64,000 nt of DNA from Verrucomicrobium sp. BvORR034 (GTDB lineage: Bacteria > Verrucomicrobiota > Verrucomicrobiia > Verrucomicrobiales > Verrucomicrobiaceae), in NCBI RefSeq assembly GCF_000739635.1, contig NZ_BATQ01000075.1, positions 23,168-87,167 on the forward strand, read 5' to 3'. Made by a program: the position numbers and the translations under genes. Shown piece by piece: positions 35,244 through 43,701 of the stretch. How positions within the stretch are numbered: the first letter of the stretch is position 1; each line of letters starts with the position of its first letter. The notes below the pieces were generated by a model. It saw nothing but the letters and a program-made list of their open reading frames with translations, was not told where the DNA came from and searched no databases.

Positions 35244-36326
35244 ATGATCCGCAATTTCCTCCTCGACTGGTCCGGCACCCTTGCAGACGATTTGGGAGGA
35301 GTACTGACCGCCACCAATGGCATCTTGGGGCACTATGGAAAAGCCGCCCTGGATCGCGAGGGTTTCCGGGCGCTTTTCCGCCTTCCCTACACTGAGTTTT
35401 ATCGTGAAGTGCTTCCGGACGTGGACTTGGAGGAGGCCAAAGCGCTGTATCTGCGCCATTTCCCAGAAGGCGACGAGGTGGTGCCGCTCCTGCCCCACGC
35501 CAGGGCGTTCCTGGAATATGCCGCAGCGACCGGGCGTCGCATGGTACTGCTGAGCAGTGCTCCCCAGGAACATTTTGAGGCGCAGGCTGGGGCCAACGGG
35601 GTGCGGGAGTTCTTCGAGGCCGCGTACTGTGGGGTGGTGGACAAGCGGGAAGCCATTCACGAGATACTGGAGCGACAGGGGATGCTGCCTGCTGAGACCG
35701 CCTTCATTGGGGACATGCGGCATGATGTGGAGGCGGCGCATGCTGCGGGGGTGCTGTCCATCGCCACGGCAACGGGGTATGAGTCGACGACGGTGCTGAT
35801 GCAGGCGCATCCGGAAATTCTTGTGCGGGACCTTTCGCGCCTGCCGCAGCTCCTGGGGGGCTGGCATGTTCAGGCAGCCACTACGGCGGGGCATGGAGCG
35901 GTCCATCCCCTGGCCACCGTCGGGGCGTTGATTCTGGACCAGCAGGGGAGGGTGCTTCTGCTCAAAACCCACAAGTGGAGCCACCGTTGGGGCATCCCGG
36001 GTGGCAAGATCAAGCGGGGGGAGACCTGTGAGGCAGCCTTGCGCCGTGAGATTCTGGAGGAAACCGCGCTGGAGCTGCAACCGGGCATCCGGTTTGTGAT
36101 GGTGCAGGATTGTGTGGAGCCGCCGGAATTCGAGCGGAGCGCCCACTTCCTGCTGCTCAACTACCTGGCGGTTTGCTCCTCGACAGAGCCGGAGGTGCAT
36201 CTGAACGACGAGGCAGAAGCGTTCCAGTGGCTGCCGTGGGAGGAAGCCATGCAGACAGACCTGAACATTCCCACCCGCATCTTGATGGAAGAGATCCGAC
36301 GTCGCGATGGCTTCGGACTGGTATAG
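35244..36326 (+). CDS. HAD hydrolase fused to a Nudix hydrolase
   Basis: This 360-residue protein joins two enzymes. Residues 1-205 are a HAD hydrolase with Asp-8 in LLDWSGTLAD, LSSAP (motif II), Lys in VDKREAI and GDMRHDVEAAHAAG (motif IV). The second Asp of the usual DxD is Ser-10, which may change the chemistry. Residues about 225-350 are a Nudix domain with the box G254x5E260x7R268E269xxE272E273. The folB gene starts 15 bp downstream, so a role in folate synthesis (removing phosphates from dihydroneopterin triphosphate) is plausible. The domains are certain and the substrate is inference. Confidence 0.88.
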   Translation: MIRNFLLDWSGTLADDLGGVLTATNGILGHYGKAALDREGFRALFRLPYTEFYREVLPDVDLEEAKALYLRHFPEGDEVVPLLPHARAFLEYAAATGRRMVLLSSAPQEHFEAQAGANGVREFFEAAYCGVVDKREAIHEILERQGMLPAETAFIGDMRHDVEAAHAAGVLSIATATGYESTTVLMQAHPEILVRDLSRLPQLLGGWHVQAATTAGHGAVHPLATVGALILDQQGRVLLLKTHKWSHRWGIPGGKIKRGETCEAALRREILEETALELQPGIRFVMVQDCVEPPEFERSAHFLLLNYLAVCSSTEPEVHLNDEAEAFQWLPWEEAMQTDLNIPTRILMEEIRRRDGFGLV

Positions 36327-36341
36327 CGTTGAAGTTCGAAC

Positions 36342-36713
36342 ATGATCATGATTCATCCGGATCAAATTCAAATAGTGGGGCTGGACCTGCCGGTGCGCAT
36401 CGGCGTGCCGGAGGAGGAGAGGGAGAACTGGCAGGTGCTTTCTGCCGACATCACCATGGAAATGGCGAGGGGGTTCGACACCATGACAGACGAGCTGTCC
36501 TGCACGCTGGACTACTCCGTGGCGGCCAATCAGGCGCGGGATCTCGCGGCGGGGCGTCCCCGGTTGCTCCTGGAGACGTTGGCGGCGGAACTGGTCGCTT
36601 ACTTTTTGGAGGACGACCGGGTCGACTGTGTCGAAGTGACGCTCCGCAAGCGTATCCTTCCTGGAACCAATCATGTCGCGGTGAAAATGCGACGCTCAAA
36701 GCGGGTGGCATAG
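36342..36713 (+). CDS. folB: Dihydroneopterin aldolase
   Basis: The 123-residue protein has the FolB fold: IQIVGLDLPVRIGVPEEERE at the start, TLDYSV in the middle and the catalytic region LLLETLAAELVAYFL and VTLRKRILPGTNHVAVKM, with the conserved Glu and Lys. FolB converts dihydroneopterin to 6-hydroxymethyl-dihydropterin and glycolaldehyde in folate synthesis and usually forms octamers. ATGs at 36342 and 36348 are both possible. It follows the HAD-Nudix gene by 15 bp, which strongly suggests one transcript, and is followed by the sigma factor gene. Confidence 0.9.
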   Translation: MIMIHPDQIQIVGLDLPVRIGVPEEERENWQVLSADITMEMARGFDTMTDELSCTLDYSVAANQARDLAAGRPRLLLETLAAELVAYFLEDDRVDCVEVTLRKRILPGTNHVAVKMRRSKRVA

Positions 36714-36794
36714 CCGTTGAACAAGAAAAACTTGCGCGCAAGCTCGCCCGCATGTTTGTCTAGCCCTACGCCATGCTCCCACATGGTCTGCATC

Positions 36795-37385
36795 ATGTCC
36801 GAACGGCCCCTCAACCCCGATCCCGATCAGGAACTTGTCGAACGCTCCCAAAACGGGGATACGCGCGCTTTCGATGACCTGGTCAGGAAATACACGCCCA
36901 AGCTGTACGGATTGGTTTACAACATGACCTCCAACCGGGAGGACACGGCGGACCTCCTACAGGACATCTTTGCCAAGGCCTACCGGTCGCTGAAGCGCTT
37001 CCAGGGGAAGAGCACGTTCTACACGTGGATCTACTCGATCAGTGTCAATATGACACTCAACTTTCTCAAGAAGCGGGGTCGCTACACCAAGCTGAGCCTG
37101 GATGACGTGGACAACGGAATCCAAAATGATCCGGACTTCATCAAGCTCACTTCAGGGGGAAATCCGCTGAAGGATGTAAACATCCACGAACTTCAAAAAC
37201 GTTTGAACGAGGCCATGATGAAGCTGTCCGAAGACCATCGCACAGTGGTCACGTTATACGACATCCAGGGCTTGCAGCATGCTGACATCAGCAAGATCCT
37301 GGGGGTGAGTGAAGGTACCGTGCGTTCCAGACTATTTTATGCCCACCGACAGCTTCAGAATTATCTTGAGGAATTCCGCAAGTAA
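36795..37385 (+). CDS. ECF-type RNA polymerase sigma factor (RpoE-like)
   Basis: From the ATG at 36795 (MSERPLNPDPDQELVERSQ) the product is 196 residues. Region 2 is seen at about 18-85 (AFDDLVRKYTPKLYGLVYNM, TADLLQDIFAKAYRSL, STFYTWIYSISVNMTLNFL) and region 4 at about 140-190 (LSEDHRTVVTLYDIQGLQHA, ISKILGVSEGTVRSRLFYA). ATG 36783 and a TTG at 36717 give longer, less likely starts. A membrane protein encoded 55 bp downstream is the natural candidate for its anti-sigma or sensor partner. It shares the rightward run with folB, but the gap of about 80 bp leaves co-transcription open. Confidence 0.92.
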   Translation: MSERPLNPDPDQELVERSQNGDTRAFDDLVRKYTPKLYGLVYNMTSNREDTADLLQDIFAKAYRSLKRFQGKSTFYTWIYSISVNMTLNFLKKRGRYTKLSLDDVDNGIQNDPDFIKLTSGGNPLKDVNIHELQKRLNEAMMKLSEDHRTVVTLYDIQGLQHADISKILGVSEGTVRSRLFYAHRQLQNYLEEFRK

Positions 37386-37440
37386 ACCGATAGCAATCGT
37401 GGAGAGCACCACCCCATAAGACGCATCCAAGAGGAACTCT

Positions 37441-37902
37441 ATGAGCGACTTCGAAGACATCCAAAACCTGATCCGCTTGAAGCGGCACGAGCAACCCTCT
37501 CCCGATTTTGTGGACGATTTTGTTCACTCGTTTCAGCAACGCCAACGTGCGGAACTCCTGAACAACTCGGCGCGGGGTTTGCTTTGGGAGCGTGTGACCA
37601 CCTACTTTGACGGTCTGTTTGCTCCGAAATGGGCCATGGCTGGAGCGGCGGCAGTCGCGATGCTGGGAACGGCTATCGTTCTCCGTCCGGCAAGCCAGGG
37701 GGGCAGCGCCTTCGCCAACAACGGTGGCACGCAAGTTCCTGCTGGTACCTACATTGCCCCCATCTCGGATGAGGAAGTGCGTCAATACCTCCTTTCCCGC
37801 CACTATCAGGGTGGCTTTGGGGATGAGCGTGAGCGGCGTCTCGTGGCTCACGATCAGATGGCAGTGAGCCCCGTCGGTTTCAAGCTGGACGTGGAGTACT
37901 AG
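37441..37902 (+). CDS. Single-pass membrane protein, putative partner of the sigma factor
   Basis: The 153-residue protein has a soluble N-terminal half (residues 1-58, LIRLKRHEQPSPDFVDDFVH), one membrane helix (about 62-80, WAMAGAAAVAMLGTAIVL) and a short outer part. AGAGGA lies 6 bases before the ATG. Position directly after an ECF sigma gene, size and topology fit an anti-sigma factor, but I see no zinc-binding HxxxCxxC motif, so it is not a ZAS-type protein. The function is inferred from context only. A terminator follows. Confidence 0.7.
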   Translation: MSDFEDIQNLIRLKRHEQPSPDFVDDFVHSFQQRQRAELLNNSARGLLWERVTTYFDGLFAPKWAMAGAAAVAMLGTAIVLRPASQGGSAFANNGGTQVPAGTYIAPISDEEVRQYLLSRHYQGGFGDERERRLVAHDQMAVSPVGFKLDVEY

Positions 37903-37935
37903 TCGTCTCTCGCCCCTTTGGAACTTTGTTTCTTG

Positions 37936-37962
37936 AAACCCGGACTTGAGTCCGGGTTTTCT
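37936..37962 (+). terminator. Rho-independent terminator
   Basis: AAACCCGGACT / AGTCCGGGTTT forms an 11-bp stem followed by TTCTTGTTTT, 33 bp after the stop at 37902. It ends the sigma factor unit. Confidence 0.85.
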
Positions 37963-37963
37963 T

Positions 37964-38634
37964 GTTTTGTGGCGGTGCTGCGGAGGCTGGCAACGATTAA
38001 CCGCGTTTGTGGAGAAGCGGGTTGGGAGCTGCTTGTTCCGCATATTGTGAAAGACACCCAAAGTCTGGCGACGAAGTCGCTGTGGAGTGCGGCGTGAAGC
38101 GCCGCTTTCGCCAGCGGCTGCCGGGTGCAACGAGCGTGACTGCTGATTAATCGGCTGCATGGAGCAATACGATCGCCTCGCGCCCCTGCTCCCACTTCCC
38201 GGTACGAGGAGCTCACAAGCGCCGCCAAAGCGGCGATTCTCGCCGCAGTCCCAAAGATGCTTCGCATCCAGGAGGAGTGCATCTTGGGTATGGAGGGCCT
38301 GCACCCGGCCTCCGATGTCGGAGGCCTGTCGGCTTTCAGATGTTTCTACGCCAGCAACACCTGGCGGCGTAGCCGCTTTGGGACTGCGGTGAGTATCACC
38401 GCTTTTGGGAGTCCTGTGTCGAGCAGGTGGCCGATTGAGTGGAGCGGAGGGGCAAGGGCGAAGTTGGCTTCGGTGGATGGTGAAGGGTTCAAGCACCTCA
38501 CAAGGCGTAGCGAAAGCGGCGGTTCCCGCGCGCACTCCACAGCGACTTCGTCGCCAGATGTTGTGAGTCCATGGGGGATTCGGTTGAGTTTCCGGCTTCC
38601 GATCTCGGCTGTGCTGCAGCCAGAAGCTCATCAA
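37964..38634. repeat. Block of nested inverted repeats, no gene
   Basis: This gap of about 670 bp carries a perfect 28-bp inverted repeat (38064-38091 and 38531-38558), which extends imperfectly for another 20 bp, and inside it a 14-bp inverted repeat, CCGCAGTCCCAAAG (38243-38256) with its complement at 38376-38389. Local hairpins such as GCCGCCAAAGCGGC (38221-38234) also occur. Long open frames that cross the block are a by-product of high GC. It is probably a nest of small dispersed repeats inserted between the sigma unit and mutL. Confidence 0.7.
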
Positions 38635-40578
38635 TCACGGAGCCCGCCGCCCAAACTTCCGCTCCAGTTCGGCAAAGGAGATCTGGATCAGCGTGGGGCG
38701 TCCGTGGGGGCAGCAATAAGGCATCTCACAGGTGAACAGGTCCTGGAGGAGCTTTCGCAGTTCGGGTTCGCGTAAATCATCATTGGCTTTTACCGCGTGG
38801 CGGCACACGGTGGTGGCGATCATGTCCTCTCCCAACCGCAGGGAGGAGGTGCGGCTGCTGGCGCTGGCCAGTTCCTCCATGATGTCTCGCAAGAGAGCGA
38901 GCGGGTCATCGGTGCGGATGAAGGCGGGCATGGCATCCACCTTGAAGGCGTTGGCCCCAAAGGGCTCAGCCTCCACCCCCAGCTTTTGCAGCGTGGGCAG
39001 GCTGCGGGACATCATGTCAAAATCGCGGGGTGACACCTCCAAGGTGAGGGGAAGCAGCAGCCGCTGGCTCGGCACGCCCTGCTGCTCCATGGCGTTGCGC
39101 ATCTGCTCGAAGAGCACCCGCTCATGAGCGGCATGCTGGTCCATGAGCACGAGCCCCTCACTGCTTTCCATGAGCACGTAGAGCTTGTGCAGAACGCCGA
39201 GGATGCGGAAGGAGTCGGCGGACACTTCCGACGGGGCGCCGGGTGGGGGAGGTGCAGGCGAAAGGGCAGGCGTTTGCGAAGGCGATGCCACCGGCAACGG
39301 ATTCTCTGCGGCCTTAGTCTCGATGGGGTAAGTGGGAGCGGTGTTTGGCTCCGGATCAGTCGCGGTGGCAGGCTGGGGACGCGGTCCAAAATCATGCGCT
39401 CGCGGAGCTGGAGCGGTGCTTTGAGGAGGAGGTGGCGTCGTCCGGGTGGGGAGTTCTGCCCAGTCGCGACGCAGCGATCTTTGTTCGCTCTCGGGAATCA
39501 GCGGGGGCATCTGCTCCAGCACCTGTTGCCGGGTGGGTTGGGCGGCACGTTGTGCGCTGATGGGCATGTGCCCGGTGGAGATCTCGGATGAGCCAGCAAG
39601 GGCCCGGGAAACGGCCTGAACCACCGCCTCGCGGACGCCGTGACCATCGTGAAAACGAACCTCTTTCTTGGCGGGATGGACGTTGATGTCAAAGGCCTCG
39701 GGGGCCATCTTGAGGAACAAGAATGTGATGGGGTGCTGCCCCTTCATCAGACTGGTGTGATAGCCCTCACGCAGACCAAAGTTGACCGTGGCGCTGTCCA
39801 CGGGACGCCCGTTCAGGAACGTGAGCTGCATCTGCCGGTTGGGCCGGCTTACGCCTGGGCCGCTGATGAAGCCACTCACAGTGACACCGTTTAGAGTGAA
39901 GGCTTGAACCTCAATGAGCCGGCGGGCAGTTTCCCGTCCGCTCAGGCCTTCAATGCGATGACGCAGATCTTGAGTGGCGGGCAGGTGGAAGAGGACTTCG
40001 CCATCGCGTACCAGCGTGAAGGCGACGTGGGCATTGGCGATGGCATGAAGCCGGAACTGCTGCTCCACATGCGAGAACTCGGTCTGCTCAGAGCGCAGAA
40101 ATTTGCGTCGGGCAGGAATATTGAAGAAGAGGGAGCGGGCCTCAACCACGGTGCCGGGAGCGCCTCCGTAGTCTTTGACGCTCATCATCTTGCCCCCTTG
40201 GATTTCCACCTCAGTCCCTGAGAGGGCTTCCGGCTGTCGGCTTGCAAGACGGAAGCGCGAGACGCTGGCAATACTGGGCATGGCCTCTCCGCGGAAGCCA
40301 AACGTGTAGATGGCGGCGAGATCTTCTTTCGTGCGGATTTTGCTCGTGGCATGGCGCTCCAGACAGAGCAAAGTATCTTCGCGATCCATGCCGTGTCCGT
40401 TGTCCGTCACGCGTATCAATGCTGTGCCACCACGCTGCACATGCACCTCTACATGGGAGGCACCGGCATCGAGACTGTTCTCCACCAGTTCACGGACGAC
40501 AGCGGCAGGCCTCTCTACTACTTCTCCTGCTGCTACCTGGCTTGCTAGGGCGTCAGAAAGGATGCGAATTTTGCTCAT
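38635..40578 (-). CDS. mutL: DNA mismatch repair endonuclease MutL
   Basis: The 647-residue protein begins IRILSDALASQVAAGEVVER, the GHKL ATPase start, with ENSLDAGA and DNGHGMDREDT as ATP-binding motifs (residues 30-70). The middle 340-450 is a Pro/Thr-rich linker. The C-terminal domain holds the nuclease motif DQHAAHERVLFE (about 479-490) and zinc-site motifs ATTVCRHAVK and CCPHGRPT, so this is the endonuclease-active class of MutL found in bacteria without MutH. It acts with MutS in mismatch repair; mutS is not here. Divergent from the IscA-like gene. Confidence 0.96.
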   Translation of the reverse strand: MSKIRILSDALASQVAAGEVVERPAAVVRELVENSLDAGASHVEVHVQRGGTALIRVTDNGHGMDREDTLLCLERHATSKIRTKEDLAAIYTFGFRGEAMPSIASVSRFRLASRQPEALSGTEVEIQGGKMMSVKDYGGAPGTVVEARSLFFNIPARRKFLRSEQTEFSHVEQQFRLHAIANAHVAFTLVRDGEVLFHLPATQDLRHRIEGLSGRETARRLIEVQAFTLNGVTVSGFISGPGVSRPNRQMQLTFLNGRPVDSATVNFGLREGYHTSLMKGQHPITFLFLKMAPEAFDINVHPAKKEVRFHDGHGVREAVVQAVSRALAGSSEISTGHMPISAQRAAQPTRQQVLEQMPPLIPESEQRSLRRDWAELPTRTTPPPPQSTAPAPRAHDFGPRPQPATATDPEPNTAPTYPIETKAAENPLPVASPSQTPALSPAPPPPGAPSEVSADSFRILGVLHKLYVLMESSEGLVLMDQHAAHERVLFEQMRNAMEQQGVPSQRLLLPLTLEVSPRDFDMMSRSLPTLQKLGVEAEPFGANAFKVDAMPAFIRTDDPLALLRDIMEELASASSRTSSLRLGEDMIATTVCRHAVKANDDLREPELRKLLQDLFTCEMPYCCPHGRPTLIQISFAELERKFGRRAP

Positions 40579-40713
40579 TGGAATCTTGCCAGATATGAAA
40601 AGCCTGCTACGTAACTTTTATCAGCGTCCGCCGCGCTCATCCATCAGAGTGGCTAAAGCCACCGTTACTCACGATGAGTCTGTTTTATGGCGCGCCGACG
40701 CTTGCCCTTGGTC

Positions 40714-41046
40714 ATGATTGCCGTCACTGATAACGCCGTCAAACATCTGCGTGAGCTTTTGGAAAGCCAGAATGCTGCTGCGGGGGTGGGCCTCCGTCTG
40801 ATGGTGAAAAAAGGGGGCTGTGCGGGATGGGAATATGCGATGAAGCTGGACTCGCCCAGCGCCACCGACCGGGTTTTTGGCCCGGAAGGGGTGTCTGTGT
40901 TCGTAGACCCGGAGAGCCTCGAATACCTCGATGGCTCTCAACTGGACTACAGCGAGGGGCTGAGCGATGCCGGTTTCAAAGTTGAGAATCCCAATGCCGC
41001 AAGAAGCTGTGGATGTGGATCTTCTTTCGAACCAAAAACAAACTAG
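40714..41046 (+). CDS. A-type iron-sulfur carrier (IscA/SufA/ErpA family)
   Basis: The 110-residue protein (ATG at 40714; a further ATG at 40687 adds nine residues) starts MIAVTDNAVKHLRELLES and has the three family cysteines in KKGGCAGWEY and SCGCG near the C-terminus. A-type carriers take up an iron-sulfur cluster and hand it to apo-proteins. No other isc or suf gene is beside it. The start is uncertain; the family is not. Confidence 0.88.
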   Translation: MIAVTDNAVKHLRELLESQNAAAGVGLRLMVKKGGCAGWEYAMKLDSPSATDRVFGPEGVSVFVDPESLEYLDGSQLDYSEGLSDAGFKVENPNAARSCGCGSSFEPKTN

Positions 41047-41159
41047 GGCGTCGAAAGTGAACGAGAAATCCCCACAAACGCCTTTCTCATTGGTGATAGA
41101 GCTGGTAAGATAGACCAATGGTACAGATTTCTTAACAATTTTTGCCTGACTCCAATTTC

Positions 41160-41960
41160 ATGAATGCTCAATTTCTCAGTGGTTCTGACTACCGTGCCCG
41201 TGGGGGAGGTGGCAGCTACAACGCCAAGAAGAGCAAGGATAGCGGTCTGTTCTGGTGGACGATCCTGATCACCCTGCTTCTGGGCCTTGCCACCTTTTGC
41301 TGGTTCTTCAGCATCATGGTTTTCAAGTATCCGGAGAAACCTTTCAACTATCGGCTTCTGACCAAGTTGGAAAAACTGGATCCGATCAAGAAGTTTGACC
41401 CGCTCCTCATCCCCAAGGGCAATTTTCTCGCCCCCCGCGATCTGCTGAAGAAGTACTACGACTACAACCCGGAGCAGCTTCAGGTGGTCAATGATCTGCT
41501 CAAGCGCTCTTACATCCTGAACTACTCCGAGGAGAGCCCGGTGTACGTGAAAGGCAACTACATCGTGGTGAGCGCTCGCGCTCTGGCTGCTGGCGATTTT
41601 GTGGACCAGGGCTGGATTGTCCGCCTTCGCTCGACCGAATTGGAAGATGTGGAAGTGGAGTTTCTGTTTCCCGGTGCTGGTATTGATGCCGCTCCCTACC
41701 ATGAGGGTGACAGCATCGCCTTGGACAACAAGACCACCTTTGGCAGCGTCATCCACGTGGAGCGCAACTACGCGACCGATGGCCTTTGCGCCACGGTGGT
41801 TCCGATTGCGTACGGCGAGTTCGCAGTGGGCGATCAGCAAAAGGTTGAGCTCGTGCCTCCCACAGTGCTGAATGTGGCCGCTGCTCTGCCAATCACCTCG
41901 TTTGATGAGAGCAAAGCAGGTGCTTCCACCAAGGTGGCTGCTCAGTCCGGATTGAAGTAG
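41160..41960 (+). CDS. Membrane-anchored protein of unknown function
   Basis: The 266-residue protein begins MNAQFLSGSDYRARGGGG and has a cytoplasmic Gly/Lys-rich head (1-27), a membrane helix at about 28-53 (FWWTILITLLLGLATFCWFF) and a long extracytoplasmic domain with beta strands (VYVKGNYIVVSARALAAGDF, FGSVIHVERNY). I recognise no family. It is probably conserved in Verrucomicrobia because it lies alone between two firm terminators or promoters. A CCAATGG core lies at 41115-41121, 38 bp before the start, but without the AT-rich palindrome of boxes 1-3. Confidence 0.65.
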   Translation: MNAQFLSGSDYRARGGGGSYNAKKSKDSGLFWWTILITLLLGLATFCWFFSIMVFKYPEKPFNYRLLTKLEKLDPIKKFDPLLIPKGNFLAPRDLLKKYYDYNPEQLQVVNDLLKRSYILNYSEESPVYVKGNYIVVSARALAAGDFVDQGWIVRLRSTELEDVEVEFLFPGAGIDAAPYHEGDSIALDNKTTFGSVIHVERNYATDGLCATVVPIAYGEFAVGDQQKVELVPPTVLNVAAALPITSFDESKAGASTKVAAQSGLK

Positions 41961-41989
41961 GTATCGCCGGACGGCTTCACTAATTTGCG

Positions 41990-42020
41990 AGGGCGGAACC
42001 GGGAGGTTCCGCCCTTTGCT
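41990..42020 (+). terminator. Rho-independent terminator
   Basis: AGGGCGGAACC / GGTTCCGCCCT forms an 11-bp stem with a four-base loop and a short T-rich tail, 29 bp after the stop at 41960. Confidence 0.8.
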
Positions 42021-42106
42021 TTTGCGGTGCCACTCTCGCCCGGTGGTGCGGCCAGGTCGATTGCCAATCAGCGATGCAGCAGGCTGCCAGCCTGCGCTGC
42101 CCAGCC

Positions 42107-42373
42107 TCAACTGGCCCGTCGGGCGGCGGCGCCGATGACTACGCCTACGCTAAAAGCGATCAGCATGGTTTTCAGGGGATGGGCGTAAAACTGGGCCTCA
42201 GCCTGCTGGCGGAGGCGGCCTGCGACATCGTGGCTGAGAGAATGCTCGTGCCCCTGACTCACTGCTGAGCGGTACGGCGGTCCGCCTTCGCTGATCATCG
42301 TTTGGGCCGCTTCTTCGTCAGTCAGGGCCACCAGAGGCGCATGTTCATGGCTCGGATTCATACACAGGGACAT
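42107..42373 (-). CDS. Small membrane-associated protein (DUF883-like tail)
   Basis: The 88-residue protein has a His- and Glu-rich head with SLSHDVAGRLRQQAEAQF and a C-terminal helix HPLKTMLIAFSVGVVIGAAARR. That Gly-containing tail with a terminal Arg pair resembles ElaB/YgaM/YqjD (DUF883) proteins, which tether to the inner membrane. The ATG at 42373 is the first; 42361 is another option. It is convergent with the membrane protein gene at 41160-41960. The call rests on the tail alone. Confidence 0.55.
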   Translation of the reverse strand: MSLCMNPSHEHAPLVALTDEEAAQTMISEGGPPYRSAVSQGHEHSLSHDVAGRLRQQAEAQFYAHPLKTMLIAFSVGVVIGAAARRAS

Positions 42374-42493
42374 CGAAATTCCGATCCCGCCCGCGTGTAT
42401 GGCTTCGTGACGGGCTTCTGCATCGTAGAAGAACCGTGCCGGTTCTTGTTGGCCGCTTCTTTAGCTCGCATCGCGTCCTGCCAGTCGAATTCC

Positions 42494-43391
42494 TCAGCAG
42501 CTCACTCGTGTTGAGGAGCGTCGGCGACAGAGAACCAAACAGCTGAGCGCGAGGACGCTGAGACTGACGAGGGACGGCTCTGGAACGCTGGAGGTGACCA
42601 CCACGCTGTCGAGCAGAAAGTCCAGCCCTGTGGTGCTGAAGCCGTTGGCGAAAGCAATCTCGTCAAAGCTGGTGATCAAGGTGGAGGTGTCCGAGGCGGT
42701 GATGGTGGTGCCGTCAACGGTGAGGGACAGGCCCATTACAGTGGAGGATGTGCGGGTGACGGTGAGGGATGCCGTGTGAATGGCATTGTCATTGATGCCG
42801 AAGCCCGTGTTGGATGCCACCTTGTTGCTCCGGTCCGTGCCGCCCAAGATCGGAGCGGTGCCGCCCGTCTCCTCAAAAAAAGATGTTGTTGGTCGCAGCG
42901 ACCGAGCCCCCGCTTCCCACTTGTACATAGTAACCCACGTCATTGACGCTCTCGACCTGATTGTCTGCAGTGACGGCCGTGCTTTGAGAATTGAAAAGTC
43001 CAAAGCGGAAGTTGGCGTTGTTGGCTCCCGCAGAGGCGTTGTTCGTGTAGCGGAAGGAGAAGCTTAGGGTGAGGTAGTCGCCATTATTGTCCAGGCTGAT
43101 TGAAGTCCCGAGAGGGGCGACGATGCCCTCGCTTTGGCCGTCGCCATTGGTATCGTCAAACGCCAGCACATTGGAGGCGAACGTGGCGTCATTGGCAATG
43201 GCCAGGGTGGAAGACCCGGTAACCGCACGTGTGTAGAAGGCCGCGCCTGGACTGCTGGCGATCGTCCGGTCTCCTGTGGGGTGGGTGGTCGTTTCAAAGC
43301 CGTCGCTTACGATGGTGACCGCGTGAGCAAGGGGCAGGGCAGGGCCAACAAAAAGCGCCGCGACGAGGGGGAGGCATCGGAAGGCACGCAT
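42494..43391 (-). pseudogene. PEP-CTERM protein gene interrupted by a frameshift in a T7 tract
   Basis: Reading leftward from the ATG at 43391, frame 1 gives a signal peptide (VAALFVGPALPLAHA) and about 170 residues, then stops at 42873 just after the coding-strand tract TTTTTTT (plus-strand A at 42875-42881). The next frame continues at the same place (EETGGTAPILGG) and ends in a PEP-CTERM tail (VPEPSLVSLSVLALSCLVLC, then RRR). With six T instead of seven the two halves join into one protein of about 298 residues. This is a natural mutation, a phase-variable tract or a sequencing error. Function unknown; an exported beta-rich protein. Confidence 0.85.
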
Positions 43392-43701
43392 GATTCCGAC
43401 AAGGGTACCGAAACTGCCTTCCTCCCGGCAACCCTATGACTTCTATTGGTTCTCTCCGTAGGGCCGGGTCCGCCGAGTGAACTAAGCGAACCGTTTAGAT
43501 GGGAGTAGTCCCGCAGTATTTTTTTTGCCATTCAATGAGTAGAACGATAAAAAATACTATAGTATGGATAATCCAATAGTCACAATAATTGTAATTTGAA
43601 TTAAACTTCGAAAAGTGGTTAGATGTTTGGCGAACCTGAATGTCTGAGTGGTCATGAATTCCTGTTGAATCAGCCATCAAGGCATCAGCGTGCCTGATGT
43701 T
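43392..43701. promoter_or_regulatory. AT-rich intergenic region before the desaturase gene
   Basis: This gap of about 310 bp between divergent genes is the most AT-rich segment of the window, especially 43510-43610. It includes AGTATTTTTT (43515 onward) and the complementary AAAAAATACT (about 43549-43558), and further on ATACTATAGTAT-like sequence. The segment probably carries the desaturase promoter and may act as a sensor of supercoiling or temperature; that is inference. No gene was found. Confidence 0.4.

Noticed and set aside
35184..36674. 496-codon leftward open frame
   Set aside because: It is antisense to the HAD-Nudix and folB genes, both of which have intact motifs.
37288..38634. 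448-codon leftward open frame through the repeat block
   Set aside because: It crosses two terminator-like and inverted-repeat structures and overlaps the sigma factor and its partner in antisense; the sequence is of low quality as protein.
41115..41121. Fourth CCAATGG box
   Set aside because: The core is present 38 bp before a start, but the AT-rich flanks and inverted repeat of boxes 1-3 are missing.
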